This document shows, piece by piece, positions 18,248 through 27,873 of a stretch of DNA of 64,000 nt. Made by a program: the position numbers and the translations under genes. Source of the DNA: an uncultured Woeseia sp. (GTDB lineage: Bacteria; Pseudomonadota; Gammaproteobacteria; Steroidobacterales; Woeseiaceae). Below the pieces are notes generated by a model. The model was given only the letters and a program-made list of their open reading frames with translations, did no database searches and was not told the origin of the DNA. The stretch is taken from the NCBI GenBank assembly GCA_913031125.1, contig CAJWFK010000001.1:1-64000 (forward strand), read 5' to 3'. The first letter of the stretch is position 1, and every line of letters begins with the position of its first letter.

Positions 18248-19171
18248 CTAAGCAAGACCACCAAAGCGATCATAAAACTCTGGTGCTGGAGGTGGTAATG
18301 GTCCCTCCGCAGTTTCAAATTCAGTACTCATGAATTCATCAGCTGCGCCAAAAACCAAACGATATAAGTTTCTGCAAAGCCGGTAAGCCGTCATGCCATT
18401 CCATGCTGGTGGCAACATTTCTGCTGGCAGTAATGGGTCTCTAAGAAGAATACGTCGATATTCATGGATTAATAGGGTCCGAATCTGGAAAGCCGTTCTG
18501 CCGTCTAGGCTCGCTAGTTCACTGGCTTTACGATAGATTGGGCGGAATTGTCCAATAAACCCCCTATAACGATCGTCTATTTCCTCTAAGTTCCAGCTTT
18601 TATGCACCAATCTTCGCATCGCATCATCTTGCATCCGTCCCAACGTCTTACCACGCAGTACGGCAATCCTTTCCCCGGCCCCACTATTTTTTAGCAACGT
18701 TTTCAAAGCAACAACATCAGCTGTCGGGTGCGTCATCGCATTTGTCGAGATTGCACCAAACCCTAACCACCTCAGCTCCTTGCGCATCACTTCTTTGTGT
18801 TCGGCGTCTAATCCATCCAAAAACACCGTGTACCAGTCACCGTCCCATACCTGTCGGGGATCACCATAAATTCGCAATGTTGCCTTTTCAAATTCAGCCG
18901 CACCAATATTCGACAAGCTATAGTAACTGCGGCGTCCAACCTGGGTTGATTCAAGCCAGTTGTCTCGTGACAGTCGAAAAACAGAGGTTCTAACTAGGCG
19001 CTCATTAATCCCAAGATCCTCGAGCACATGTATGAGACTGCCTATCCATGAGGTGCCACCTCTCGGCGCAATTGCATCACCAAACATGGTAATAATTAAT
19101 GAGCCCGCCCTAATCGTAGAGCGAGAACGAAATTCAGTAATAAGTGAATTAGCGACAATTTTCAGCGACAT
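18248..19171 (-). CDS. paaX: Phenylacetate operon repressor PaaX
   Basis: A 307-residue regulator with the PaaX N-terminal winged helix (LITMFGDAIAPRGGTSWIGS, VLEDLGINERLVRTSVFRL) and the C-terminal PaaX domain (YRLCRNLYRLVFGAADEF). PaaX represses paa genes and is released by phenylacetyl-CoA. Here it is the first gene of the leftward operon and faces paaZ, so it probably controls both directions from the 126-base gap. Confidence 0.94.
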   Translation of the reverse strand: MSLKIVANSLITEFRSRSTIRAGSLIITMFGDAIAPRGGTSWIGSLIHVLEDLGINERLVRTSVFRLSRDNWLESTQVGRRSYYSLSNIGAAEFEKATLRIYGDPRQVWDGDWYTVFLDGLDAEHKEVMRKELRWLGFGAISTNAMTHPTADVVALKTLLKNSGAGERIAVLRGKTLGRMQDDAMRRLVHKSWNLEEIDDRYRGFIGQFRPIYRKASELASLDGRTAFQIRTLLIHEYRRILLRDPLLPAEMLPPAWNGMTAYRLCRNLYRLVFGAADEFMSTEFETAEGPLPPPAPEFYDRFGGLA

Positions 19172-19297
19172 AGATCTATCTGTTTGCTATTTTGTACATT
19201 AAATTACACCACAGCACTTAGCGACACGTAATTTTTAAATTAAGCTTACTTTGCGTATCTTATCATTAAATAATTTTTAGAAACGTAGGTATTTCGA
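19172..19297. promoter_or_regulatory. Divergent paaX-paaZ control region
   Basis: A very AT-rich 126-base gap between divergent genes. It holds a 6-2-6 inverted repeat, TAATTT-TT-AAATTA, at 19229-19242, and a TAGG Shine-Dalgarno before paaZ. I could not match the E. coli PaaX operator. That it contains promoters for both arms is inferred from the gene arrangement. Confidence 0.4.
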
Positions 19298-21364
19298 ATG
19301 AAACTGCAGAATTTTGCCGAAAACGAGTGGGTTCCCGGGATTAAAGATGGTCGATGCCTGCGAAGTGCTATCGACGGCACAACTATCGCAACAATCGATA
19401 GCACAGGCATCAACTTTCAAGGCATGCTTAATTATGCGAGACGCGTAGGAGGACCCAACCTTCGTAAATACACTTTCCATGAGAGGGCTCTCATGCTGAA
19501 AAAGCTCGCCCAGTTTTTAATGAAAGGTAAAGAAGAGTTTTACGAGCTATCGACGCAGACCGGTGCAACCCGAGACGATAGTTATATCGATATCGATGGT
19601 GGCATTTCAACTCTATTTGTGTTCTCAAGTAAGGGCCGAAGAGAAATGCCTAATGATCATATCTACGTCGATGGGCACCCCGAAATCTTATCTCGCCAGG
19701 GCACATTTGTCGGACAACATATTTATACGCCACGCCATGGTGTCGCAGTTCATATTAATGCCTTTAATTTTCCCTGTTGGGGTATGTTAGAAAAACTAGC
19801 ACCCTGTTTGTTAGCCGGGGTCCCGGCAATCGTGAAACCTGCATCCAGCACAGCTTACCTAACAGAAATTGTCGTCCGGCGAATGATCGAATCAAAGATA
19901 CTCCCTGCTGGTTCAATTCAGCTAATATGCGGCAGTGTAGGCGATCTCTTCAAATATCTTACCTGCCAGGATTTCGTGGCATTTACAGGATCAAAAACTA
20001 CAGCTGAAACGTTACAGCAACACCCACGTGTTGTTAGTGAATCAGTTCATTTCACCGCTGAAACGGACTCTTTGAACTCTTCAATTTTGGGGCCAGATAG
20101 TACGCCCGGCACGCCTGAATTCGACTTATTCATTAACGAAGTAAAAAGAGAAATGACTAGCAAAGCAGGGCAAAAATGTACTGCTATCAGAAGAATTATC
20201 GCCCCCAGCAATATTGCTGCTGATGTCATCAAGGCACTATCAGGAGCTCTGGCGGAAATACGTGTAGGCCATCCAGCAAATAAAAATGTGGATATGGGCG
20301 CGCTCGCTAGCCAGAGTCAACGTGATGAAGTGAGCTCCAGAATTGAAGATCTTTCTAAAGAAGCAGATATCGTCTTCGGAAATGAAAAAAAATTCGAAGT
20401 AACTGGTGCCGATGCGCAGGAAGGAGCATTCTTTATGCCTACCCTGCTCCATTGCAACAACCCATTATCAGCAAGCGCCGTACATTCTGTCGAGGCTTTC
20501 GGCCCAGTCAGCACTATCTTACCTTATGATAGCCTGGAGGAAGCAATTGAGCTTTGCCGACTCGGTGGCGGCAGTCTCGCAGGGTCTATCGTGACTAACG
20601 ACAATAACGTGGCACGAGAAATCGTGCTGGGATGTGCTGCCTGGCATGGCCGGATGTTAGTTATTAACCGCCACTGTGCTAACGAATCTACCGGCCACGG
20701 ATCTCCGCTACCACACCTCGTACACGGTGGCCCTGGTCGTGCCGGTGGCGGTGAGGAATTAGGGGGTATTCGCGGAGCCCTGCATTACATGCAGCGAACT
20801 GCGCTTCAGGGGTCGCCGGAAAGCTTAGCAACGATTAGCAACTGTTGGATTCGAGGCGGTGCCGAGAAGGATTCTGGCTCACATCCATTCCGTAAAACAT
20901 TTGACCAATTGGAAATCGGTGACACATTACGAACAAGCGCGCGGGAAGTTACGCTTGCAGATATAAACCACTTTGCAGAGTTCACTGGCGACAATTTTTA
21001 TGCTCACATGGATGAGAAAACTGCCAAAGCTAATCCATTTTTTGATGGGCGCGTAGCTCACGGCTACCTGATCGTTTCTTTCGCTGCAGGACTGTTCGTA
21101 GATCCGGATTTTGGTCCGGTACTGGCTAATTATGGGTTAGACAACCTTCGCTTTGCTCAGCCAGTGAATTGTGGGGACCTTCTAAAGGTAAGATTAACGT
21201 GTAAACAAAAAATCCTACGCGAACAGTCTGGCTATGGGGAAGTCCGCTGGGATACAGAAGTCACAAACCAGGACGATGAAATAGTAGCAAGTTACGACGT
21301 GCTCACCATGGTGGCAACGACGGAAGAATGGCAAAACTGTCGTAAACTCGTATCCGCAGACTAA
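19298..21364 (+). CDS. paaZ: Bifunctional oxepin-CoA hydrolase/aldehyde dehydrogenase PaaZ
   Basis: A 688-residue fusion that opens the oxepin ring and oxidises the resulting semialdehyde. Residues 1-530 form an aldehyde dehydrogenase with Glu255 (HFTAETDSLN) and nucleophile Cys294 (SKAGQKCTAIRR). Residues about 540-688 form a MaoC-like hotdog hydratase with DNFYAHMDEKTAK and FFDGRVAHGYLIVS. Length and both active sites match the E. coli enzyme. It is transcribed alone, away from paaX. paaF, G, H, J and K are not adjacent. Confidence 0.96.
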   Translation: MKLQNFAENEWVPGIKDGRCLRSAIDGTTIATIDSTGINFQGMLNYARRVGGPNLRKYTFHERALMLKKLAQFLMKGKEEFYELSTQTGATRDDSYIDIDGGISTLFVFSSKGRREMPNDHIYVDGHPEILSRQGTFVGQHIYTPRHGVAVHINAFNFPCWGMLEKLAPCLLAGVPAIVKPASSTAYLTEIVVRRMIESKILPAGSIQLICGSVGDLFKYLTCQDFVAFTGSKTTAETLQQHPRVVSESVHFTAETDSLNSSILGPDSTPGTPEFDLFINEVKREMTSKAGQKCTAIRRIIAPSNIAADVIKALSGALAEIRVGHPANKNVDMGALASQSQRDEVSSRIEDLSKEADIVFGNEKKFEVTGADAQEGAFFMPTLLHCNNPLSASAVHSVEAFGPVSTILPYDSLEEAIELCRLGGGSLAGSIVTNDNNVAREIVLGCAAWHGRMLVINRHCANESTGHGSPLPHLVHGGPGRAGGGEELGGIRGALHYMQRTALQGSPESLATISNCWIRGGAEKDSGSHPFRKTFDQLEIGDTLRTSAREVTLADINHFAEFTGDNFYAHMDEKTAKANPFFDGRVAHGYLIVSFAAGLFVDPDFGPVLANYGLDNLRFAQPVNCGDLLKVRLTCKQKILREQSGYGEVRWDTEVTNQDDEIVASYDVLTMVATTEEWQNCRKLVSAD

Positions 21365-21391
21365 ACTTGTATAGCTACTGAGCAACATGCC

Positions 21392-23113
21392 ATGAAACAT
21401 CGTTTGACTAAAAATATCTTTACGACAACGTTTTTGTGCGCGTTAATAGCCTGCACCAAAGAAACGTCTCCGCCTGATGATTCTCAGATAGAGACTTCGG
21501 CAGTAGTGCGACAAGCAGCAATTGCCATCCCCGATCCTTATGCCGCCGATATTGCTGAAAAAGTCCTGCAGTCAGGAGGAAACGCCGTTGATGCTGCGAT
21601 TGCGACAGGGTTCGCACTAGCAGTTACCTACATAGATGCCGGTAACATTGGTGGTGGCGGTTTCATGCTAATACACCAGGAAGGTGAAACAGCTTTTTTA
21701 GATTACCGTGAGAAAGCGCCACTAGCTGCAGACCGCGACATGTATCTCGATGACGATGGGAAGATTATAGAAAATGCAAGCTTAATCGGTGCTCAAGCAG
21801 TAGCTGTACCCGGCACAGTCGCAGGGTTCTGGAAGGCACACCAGCGATTTGGGAGTGTGCCATGGCAGGATCTATTATTGCCATCAATTCAACTAGCTGA
21901 AAATGGATTTATTCCTGCCAACGTTCTGGTGAACGATATAAATGATGCTGTCGTCTGGTTTGGCGAGAAAACCAACTTTCGCCACTATTTTGATTCCATA
22001 AAAGCAGAAGAACTTTTTCGGCAACCGGAACTTGCAGAAACACTGAAACGAATTTCGGAGTTTGGTGAACATGACTTCTACCGTGGTGAGACAGCCCAAC
22101 TCATTGTTAGGCAAATGGAACAAAATAATGGCCTTATTTCAAGTGAGGATCTGGCCACCTATACAGCTGAATGGCGCGAACCAGCTAAAGCTCAATGGAG
22201 ACAATTTGAAGTGTTTTCTGCACCGCCACCCAGCTCTGGTGGTTTTGCGATAATCCAGTTACTTAAAATGAAGGACTTCCTCGACCACCATTTTGACGGC
22301 CTAAGCCATAACTCACCACAATATATGCATTTAGTTGCAGAAATGGAAAAGCGAGTCTTCGCAGACCGCGCTGAATATATGGGTGATCCGGATTTTGTTG
22401 ACATCGATTTGGATAAGCTGGTCTCCGATGATTATATTGCGAGAAGGGCTAGCGAAGTTGACCCGGTAAACATATCTGCTGTATCCGCTGTACAACCAGG
22501 GCTTGAATCCCCAGACACTACGCATTATTCAATTATTGACCAATGGGGTAATGCAGTCTCCAACACATACACAATTAACTGGGAATACGGAAGCGGCATA
22601 GTAGTTCAGGGCGGCGGCTTCCTGCTAAATAACGAAATGGACGATTTCAGCGCCAAACCTGGAACACCAAACATATACGGTGTAGTAGGCAATACTGCAA
22701 ACGAAATCCAACCCGGGAAACGGCCCCTTTCATCGATGTCTCCGACCATCGTTCTAGAAAACAAACAACCACGACTCGTTTTAGGTACGCCTGGTGGCTC
22801 AACAATATTTACCTCTGTATTTCAAACTATTGTAAATATTATCGATTTCAAAATGAGCCCTGAAGCTGCGGTTGGCGCTACTCGTTTTCACCACCAACTG
22901 TTACCTCCCGATCTGATTACATTGAGTATCACAGAGGAATTGCCTGCAGAAACAATTTCACTGCTCGAAGACCGGGGTTATCGTGTCGAACCTCATAGTT
23001 TCCAATTTGGCGACCTGCAAGTTGTCTGGCGAGATACTGATAACCAACTAATACCTGCCTCCGATCCGAGAGATCGTGGAGTCGCACGGGTAATAAAAAT
23101 CGAGACCAATTGA
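21392..23113 (+). CDS. ggt: Gamma-glutamyltransferase, predicted lipoprotein
   Basis: A 573-residue N-terminal-nucleophile hydrolase that removes gamma-glutamyl groups from glutathione and similar compounds. It should self-cleave before Thr376 in DTTHYSIIDQWGNAVS. Other family marks are GGNAVDAAIATGFALAV, GNIGGGGFML, RPLSSMSPTIVLE and GTPGGSTIFTSVFQ. The leader ends in CALIAC, a lipobox, so the enzyme is probably membrane-anchored rather than free in the periplasm. It lies 27 bases after paaZ, but a functional tie to phenylacetate is not apparent; a gamma-glutamyl theme also occurs at 1-5 kb. Confidence 0.94.
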   Translation: MKHRLTKNIFTTTFLCALIACTKETSPPDDSQIETSAVVRQAAIAIPDPYAADIAEKVLQSGGNAVDAAIATGFALAVTYIDAGNIGGGGFMLIHQEGETAFLDYREKAPLAADRDMYLDDDGKIIENASLIGAQAVAVPGTVAGFWKAHQRFGSVPWQDLLLPSIQLAENGFIPANVLVNDINDAVVWFGEKTNFRHYFDSIKAEELFRQPELAETLKRISEFGEHDFYRGETAQLIVRQMEQNNGLISSEDLATYTAEWREPAKAQWRQFEVFSAPPPSSGGFAIIQLLKMKDFLDHHFDGLSHNSPQYMHLVAEMEKRVFADRAEYMGDPDFVDIDLDKLVSDDYIARRASEVDPVNISAVSAVQPGLESPDTTHYSIIDQWGNAVSNTYTINWEYGSGIVVQGGGFLLNNEMDDFSAKPGTPNIYGVVGNTANEIQPGKRPLSSMSPTIVLENKQPRLVLGTPGGSTIFTSVFQTIVNIIDFKMSPEAAVGATRFHHQLLPPDLITLSITEELPAETISLLEDRGYRVEPHSFQFGDLQVVWRDTDNQLIPASDPRDRGVARVIKIETN

Positions 23114-23131
23114 TTGCGTTGGAGTTTACAA

Positions 23132-23171
23132 TTAGATTACGGCTTTTTACCACGGGTACTCCGCAATCTAA
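23132..23171. repeat. Imperfect inverted repeat after ggt
   Basis: TTAGATTACGG at 23132-23142 pairs with CCGCAATCTAA at 23161-23171, with one mismatch in eleven and an 18-base loop. It follows the ggt stop by 18 bases. A nine-A run follows at 23182, but no T-run, so a terminator for ggt is uncertain. Confidence 0.35.
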
Positions 23172-23247
23172 CACTTGATTCAAAAAAAAAGTTTTGATAA
23201 AAACTACAGCCGCTTTCGCGGGATGCTCAATAAAATAAGTTAAAAAT

Positions 23248-24195
23248 ATGCTAAAAGTTGAAGGTCTAACAAAACATTACAATCACCATCCAGTAGTCGA
23301 TGATCTGTCATTTCACTGTGATGCAGGCGAAGTACTCGGTTTCCTTGGGCCGAATGGTGCGGGGAAATCGACAACAATGAAAATGATTACAGGATTTGTA
23401 AGTCCTAGTGGCGGTACTGCGAGTATTTGTGATCATGATATCGTCACCGAAGGCCTTGCGGCAAAAAAAAGGCTTGGATATCTGCCGGAAGGAGCTCCAT
23501 GTTACGCTGAAATGACGACAGCTAGTTTCCTTTCCTTTATAGCTGAAATTCGCGGTCTTAACAGTGTTAAGGATAGCTTACGACTGGATGAATTAATCGA
23601 GCGCCTGCATTTAGGTCCAGTGCTTAACCAGACGGTCGAAACTCTGTCAAAGGGATTTAAACGAAGGGTTGGACTCGCACAGGCAATTTTGCACGATCCT
23701 GATGTCTTAATTCTGGATGAACCCACCGACGGACTAGATCCAAACCAAAAGCATGAAGTACGCGAACTGATTCGCTCAATGTCGGCCGAAAAATTAATTG
23801 TTATATCAACACATATCCTAGAAGAAGTAGAGGCCGTTTGTAGTCGTGCGATCATCATTGCACAAGGCAAAATACTGGCCGATGACTCCACGGAAAAACT
23901 AGCTCAGAAATCTCCATACCACAACGCTGTTCTAATCAATGTTGTTGCTGGTGAAAATCTTGAACAAGTACAGGCAGCCCTTAGGAAGCTTGATTCCGTT
24001 GCAAAAACTGAAATCGATCTAGAAAAATCAACTATTACCGTATTTTCAAATATTGAAAGCAATGACAACATGGATGCATGGCGTGACATCACAGACCTTG
24101 CAAATACCGGAGCTATAAGTATCGAAGGTTTAGAGCTTAAGTCAGGACGATTAGAAGACTACTTCCGCCAAATTACACAGGGAACGCTCGCATGA
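23248..24195 (+). CDS. ABC transporter ATPase, GldA/CcmA-like
   Basis: A 315-residue ATPase subunit. Walker A is GPNGAGKST, the signature is LSKGFKRRVGLAQA, Walker B is VLILDEPTDGLDP, and the switch His is in VISTHILEEV. The 90-residue C-terminal extension is typical of ABC-2-type exporters. It opens a four-gene unit with permease, Gldg-family protein and DUF4340 protein, joined by ATGA overlaps. Such units resemble the GldA-GldF-GldG set of Bacteroidetes gliding, but occur in many non-gliding bacteria with unknown cargo. Confidence 0.92.
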   Translation: MLKVEGLTKHYNHHPVVDDLSFHCDAGEVLGFLGPNGAGKSTTMKMITGFVSPSGGTASICDHDIVTEGLAAKKRLGYLPEGAPCYAEMTTASFLSFIAEIRGLNSVKDSLRLDELIERLHLGPVLNQTVETLSKGFKRRVGLAQAILHDPDVLILDEPTDGLDPNQKHEVRELIRSMSAEKLIVISTHILEEVEAVCSRAIIIAQGKILADDSTEKLAQKSPYHNAVLINVVAGENLEQVQAALRKLDSVAKTEIDLEKSTITVFSNIESNDNMDAWRDITDLANTGAISIEGLELKSGRLEDYFRQITQGTLA

Positions 24196-24926
24196 ATAAC
24201 ATTAATGCTCTCTTTAAGCGCGAGCTAAAAAGTTATTTTTCTACGCCCGTTGCCTATGTGTTTATCGTCATATTCCTTATGTTGATGGGCTCTTTTACCT
24301 TTTACCTTGGTGGCTTTTATGAGCTGCGACAAGCGGACCTCAGATCATTCTTTAATTTCCATCCATGGTTGTATCTTTTTCTTGTACCCGCCATTTCAAT
24401 GCGCCTGTGGGCCGAAGAAAGAAGATCTGGAAGCATAGAATTATTAATGACTCTGCCAATCACCCCGTGGCAGGCAGTAGCAGGCAAATTTTTTGCAGCG
24501 TGGACATTTACAGGCATTGCATTAGCACTCACCTTCCCAATATGGTTAACCGTCAACTATCTGGGCGATCCTGATAACGGGACCATCCTTGCAGGCTATA
24601 TTGGCAGTATGCTTATGGCCGGCGGCTTCCTTTCGATCGGCGCATGTGTATCAGCCACGACGAGAAACCAAGTTATCGCATTTGTAATTAGCATTGTTGT
24701 TTGCTTTAGCTTTCTACTATCAGGCTTCCCAATGGTGCTAGATCTGTTCAGACCCTGGGCGCCGCAGATAATCGTCGATACTATTGCATCTTTAAGCTTC
24801 CTGACTCATTTTTCTAATATTTCACGAGGTGTCATCGACTTCCGGGACCTCATTTATTTCTGCTTACTTATAAGCGGCTTCCTTTATGCAAACACTATCG
24901 TTCTGAGATGGAAGCAGGCCGAATAA
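24192..24926 (+). CDS. ABC-2 permease, GldF-like
   Basis: A 244-residue membrane protein with about six spans. It begins INALFKRELKSYFSTPVAYV, the characteristic start of GldF-type permeases, followed by LVPAISMRLWAEERRSGSIE and LLMTLPITPWQAVAGKF. Its ATG overlaps the stop of the ATPase gene (ATGA), so the two are coupled and should form the transporter core. Confidence 0.9.
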   Translation: MNNINALFKRELKSYFSTPVAYVFIVIFLMLMGSFTFYLGGFYELRQADLRSFFNFHPWLYLFLVPAISMRLWAEERRSGSIELLMTLPITPWQAVAGKFFAAWTFTGIALALTFPIWLTVNYLGDPDNGTILAGYIGSMLMAGGFLSIGACVSATTRNQVIAFVISIVVCFSFLLSGFPMVLDLFRPWAPQIIVDTIASLSFLTHFSNISRGVIDFRDLIYFCLLISGFLYANTIVLRWKQAE

Positions 24927-24927
24927 A

Positions 24928-26817
24928 ATGACTATGGGCGCAAAAACACAACCGAGATTAAATATTTCTAGCCTGATATTACTTGCAGTCGCTTTTGTTG
25001 TAGCCATAGCGATTTCTAATCAGATTTTTCGTGGGTGGCGCATTGATCTAACCGAGAACAATCTTTATACGCTGTCCGCGGGTACAAAGGATTTGTTAAA
25101 TAGCCTTGATGAACCGATCAATCTGTATTTTTACTTTTCTGATGACGCGTCTCAGTCAATCACAAGCCTCCGGAGTTATGCGCAACGGGTAAAGGAAATG
25201 CTGGAGGAGTTTGAAATTCAAGGTAATGGAAATATTCAACTAAATATAATAGACCCCCTACCATTTTCAGAAGACGAGGATCGTGCCACCCAATTTGGTC
25301 TGCAAGGTGTTCAATCAGGGATGTCCGACGACCCAATCTATATGGGTCTTGCTGGCACCAATAGTATCGATAACCAGGAAATTATTGCTTTTTTCCAACC
25401 GGATAAAGAGACTTTCCTCGAATACGACATAGCAAAACTAATCAGCGCCCTATCCTCACCGGATAAAACTGCTATCGGTCTCATTTCAGGCGTTGAAATG
25501 TCCGGTAGCTTTGACCCCCAGAGTCAGAGAATGTCCCAGCCCTGGGTGGTATACCAGCAGGCACAACAACTTTTTGAGATACGTAATCTGGGAACCACAT
25601 TTATAGAAATACCGGAAGATGTCGGCCTTTTGTGGATTGTGCAACCAAAAAATCTAACCAACGATGTCTTATATGTCATCGATCAGTTCATAATGGCCGG
25701 TGGTAATGCGATTATCTTTGTAGACCCTCACGCAGAGGTCGATAGTGTAGCAGTCGAAGGTATGCCACAAGGCATGCCACCGATGGGCCAAGGATCAAAC
25801 CTGCCGGAACTATTTGAAGCTTGGGGAATTGATTTTAGCTCCCAGAATGTGGTGGCGGATGCACAATTGGCCTTGCAAGTCTCAGGCATGGATAGGCGCC
25901 CAGTCCGTCACTATGGAATTATCGGGGTAACCGATAGTCTAATGAGTCCCGATGATATCGTCACAGCCCAATTAAATGTTATTAACTTATCAACAGCTGG
26001 ATCGTTTAAAAAGCTTGACGATAGTGCCACCACTTTCCAAGCTTTACTCTACTCAAGTGCCTTTAGTGAATCGATGCCGGCAACTCAATTCAGCTTTCTG
26101 CCTGACCCCTCAACTCTGCAATCAAATTTTGTCCCTGATGAGAATCAATACGCTCTAGCAGGCCGAATAAGTGGCAATTTAACAACAGCGTTTCCAGATG
26201 GTTCACCATCAAATGGAAACAACAGTAGTACGGCGTTGAAAGACGAACATCTTAATGAAACCGTAGAGAGTGCAAATCTCATTATTGTCGCTGATGTAGA
26301 TATGCTTGCGGACCACTTGTGGGTGCAAGTACAGAGTTTTTTTGGGCAGCAAATCGCGAATCCGTTCGCTAACAACGGGGCCTTTGTCATTAATGCACTG
26401 GAAAACCTTTCCGGTAACACCGATCTCATCGGTGTGAGAAGTAGGGCAAGCTATACGCGACCATTCATTAAAGTCGAAAAACTGCGGGTCGCTGCGGAAA
26501 CACGCTTCCGCCAGACAGAAGAGCAACTGCAACGAGAACTTGATGAAACTGAGCGGCGCTTAGTTGAGCTTCAGTCAGCACGCGAAGACAGCGGTAATAT
26601 CTTGATGACTCCTGAGCAGCAAGATGAAATTGATCGCTTTATAAATCAGCGGGCCGACATTCGGAAAGATCTTAGAGCCGTGCAAAGAGGATTGGACGAG
26701 GATATTGAACGACTTGGAGTTATTCTTAAAGTTATTAATATTGCACTCGTGCCGTTCTTGCTAACGACGTTCCTACTAATAGGAGCATGGCGTAAAAAAC
26801 GCTACGCAAGTCTATGA
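24928..26817 (+). CDS. Gldg-family ABC accessory protein
   Basis: A 629-residue protein with a membrane anchor at residues about 13-32, the family mark RIDLTENNLYTLSAGTKDLL, a large periplasmic GldG-like region, a coiled coil at about 515-595 (rich in Glu, Arg and Gln) and a last membrane span before RKKRYASL. It should work with the ABC ATPase and permease, with its bulk on the outer face of the inner membrane. Start one base after the permease stop; its stop overlaps the next gene. Confidence 0.87.
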   Translation: MTMGAKTQPRLNISSLILLAVAFVVAIAISNQIFRGWRIDLTENNLYTLSAGTKDLLNSLDEPINLYFYFSDDASQSITSLRSYAQRVKEMLEEFEIQGNGNIQLNIIDPLPFSEDEDRATQFGLQGVQSGMSDDPIYMGLAGTNSIDNQEIIAFFQPDKETFLEYDIAKLISALSSPDKTAIGLISGVEMSGSFDPQSQRMSQPWVVYQQAQQLFEIRNLGTTFIEIPEDVGLLWIVQPKNLTNDVLYVIDQFIMAGGNAIIFVDPHAEVDSVAVEGMPQGMPPMGQGSNLPELFEAWGIDFSSQNVVADAQLALQVSGMDRRPVRHYGIIGVTDSLMSPDDIVTAQLNVINLSTAGSFKKLDDSATTFQALLYSSAFSESMPATQFSFLPDPSTLQSNFVPDENQYALAGRISGNLTTAFPDGSPSNGNNSSTALKDEHLNETVESANLIIVADVDMLADHLWVQVQSFFGQQIANPFANNGAFVINALENLSGNTDLIGVRSRASYTRPFIKVEKLRVAAETRFRQTEEQLQRELDETERRLVELQSAREDSGNILMTPEQQDEIDRFINQRADIRKDLRAVQRGLDEDIERLGVILKVINIALVPFLLTTFLLIGAWRKKRYASL

Positions 26818-27809
26818 ACGACAAAACCTTACGTATACTAATTAGCAGTGCAGCAGCTCTCATTTTTGTACTGTTCTTGATGGAATCAGGAAGCAAGAAA
26901 GGAACTACGGATAGCGCCGATCTGTTACTTCCCGATATGCAAGCTGTCGTAAACGATGCCGATTTCATACAGATTTCGGCAGCCGGCAGCGCACCAATCG
27001 AAATAGTCAAGATTGATGGTCAATGGAAAGTACCTAACCGTCAAGATTATATAGCTGATTTTGCCATTGTCCGCGATATATTAGCTTCGATGGCGCAAGC
27101 GAAAATTTTAGAGAAGAAGACTGCAAATCCGGCACTCCATAATCGACTTGGCTTAGAAGAAACCACAATCGAAAATAGTAAAGGCACCGATATACTCGCC
27201 AGAGTTGGAAATGCTGAGTTCAATTTGATCTTCGGCACCGTGTCTCAGGGTCAATTTCGATACGCGCGTATCGCTGGAGATAATCAAAGTTGGCTGGTAG
27301 ATCAAAATCCGGATATTCCGAGTGAATCTGCTAACTGGCTCAAGAAAGAGATTATCGATATAGACTCCACTCGGATCAAAGCAGTGACGATAACCCACCC
27401 GGATGGCGAAATTATCAGTGTTTACAAGACATCTGCCGAACAACCAAATTTTGAAGTAGCTAATATTCCACCGGGTCGAGAGCTAACCTATTCGACGGTC
27501 GGCAACGGAATAGGTGGAGCATTGAACGACCTCGATTTGGAGGATGTTAGGAAAGCTATAGAGGGCAGCGAACTTGTTATTACTGAATTCACTACCTTCG
27601 ACGGCTTAAACATTCTCGTGAAGACCATTATTGAAGATGAGGCTAATTGGATTTCCCTCGAAGTCACTTCCGAAAAGACGGAGAATAGCGAAGCTAGCGA
27701 AATTATGAGCCAGACAAGCGGCTGGCAATACCAGATCCCCAGTTATAAAGCCAACTTACTAACCCGGAAGCTGGAAGATATCTTGAAGCCAAATCAGGAA
27801 GAAGAGTAA
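26814..27809 (+). CDS. DUF4340-domain protein
   Basis: A 331-residue protein with an N-terminal membrane anchor (residues about 7-23) and a DUF4340 region beginning QWKVPNRQDYIADFAIVRDI. DUF4340 proteins are regularly the last gene of Gld-like ABC units; their role is not known. It begins inside the stop of the previous gene (ATGA), so all four genes are one translational chain. The C-terminus ends in a short acidic tail. Confidence 0.85.
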   Translation: MNDKTLRILISSAAALIFVLFLMESGSKKGTTDSADLLLPDMQAVVNDADFIQISAAGSAPIEIVKIDGQWKVPNRQDYIADFAIVRDILASMAQAKILEKKTANPALHNRLGLEETTIENSKGTDILARVGNAEFNLIFGTVSQGQFRYARIAGDNQSWLVDQNPDIPSESANWLKKEIIDIDSTRIKAVTITHPDGEIISVYKTSAEQPNFEVANIPPGRELTYSTVGNGIGGALNDLDLEDVRKAIEGSELVITEFTTFDGLNILVKTIIEDEANWISLEVTSEKTENSEASEIMSQTSGWQYQIPSYKANLLTRKLEDILKPNQEEE

Positions 27810-27873
27810 TTAAAAAATATTTTGGCTCTCTGGGCGTGATCCGTTAGACAGTAGTCTTCATGCCGTGATGTAC

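Noticed and set aside
19172-19297. A PaaX operator of the E. coli type between paaX and paaZ.
   Set aside because: I could not find the known operator pattern; only a generic AT-rich inverted repeat is present.
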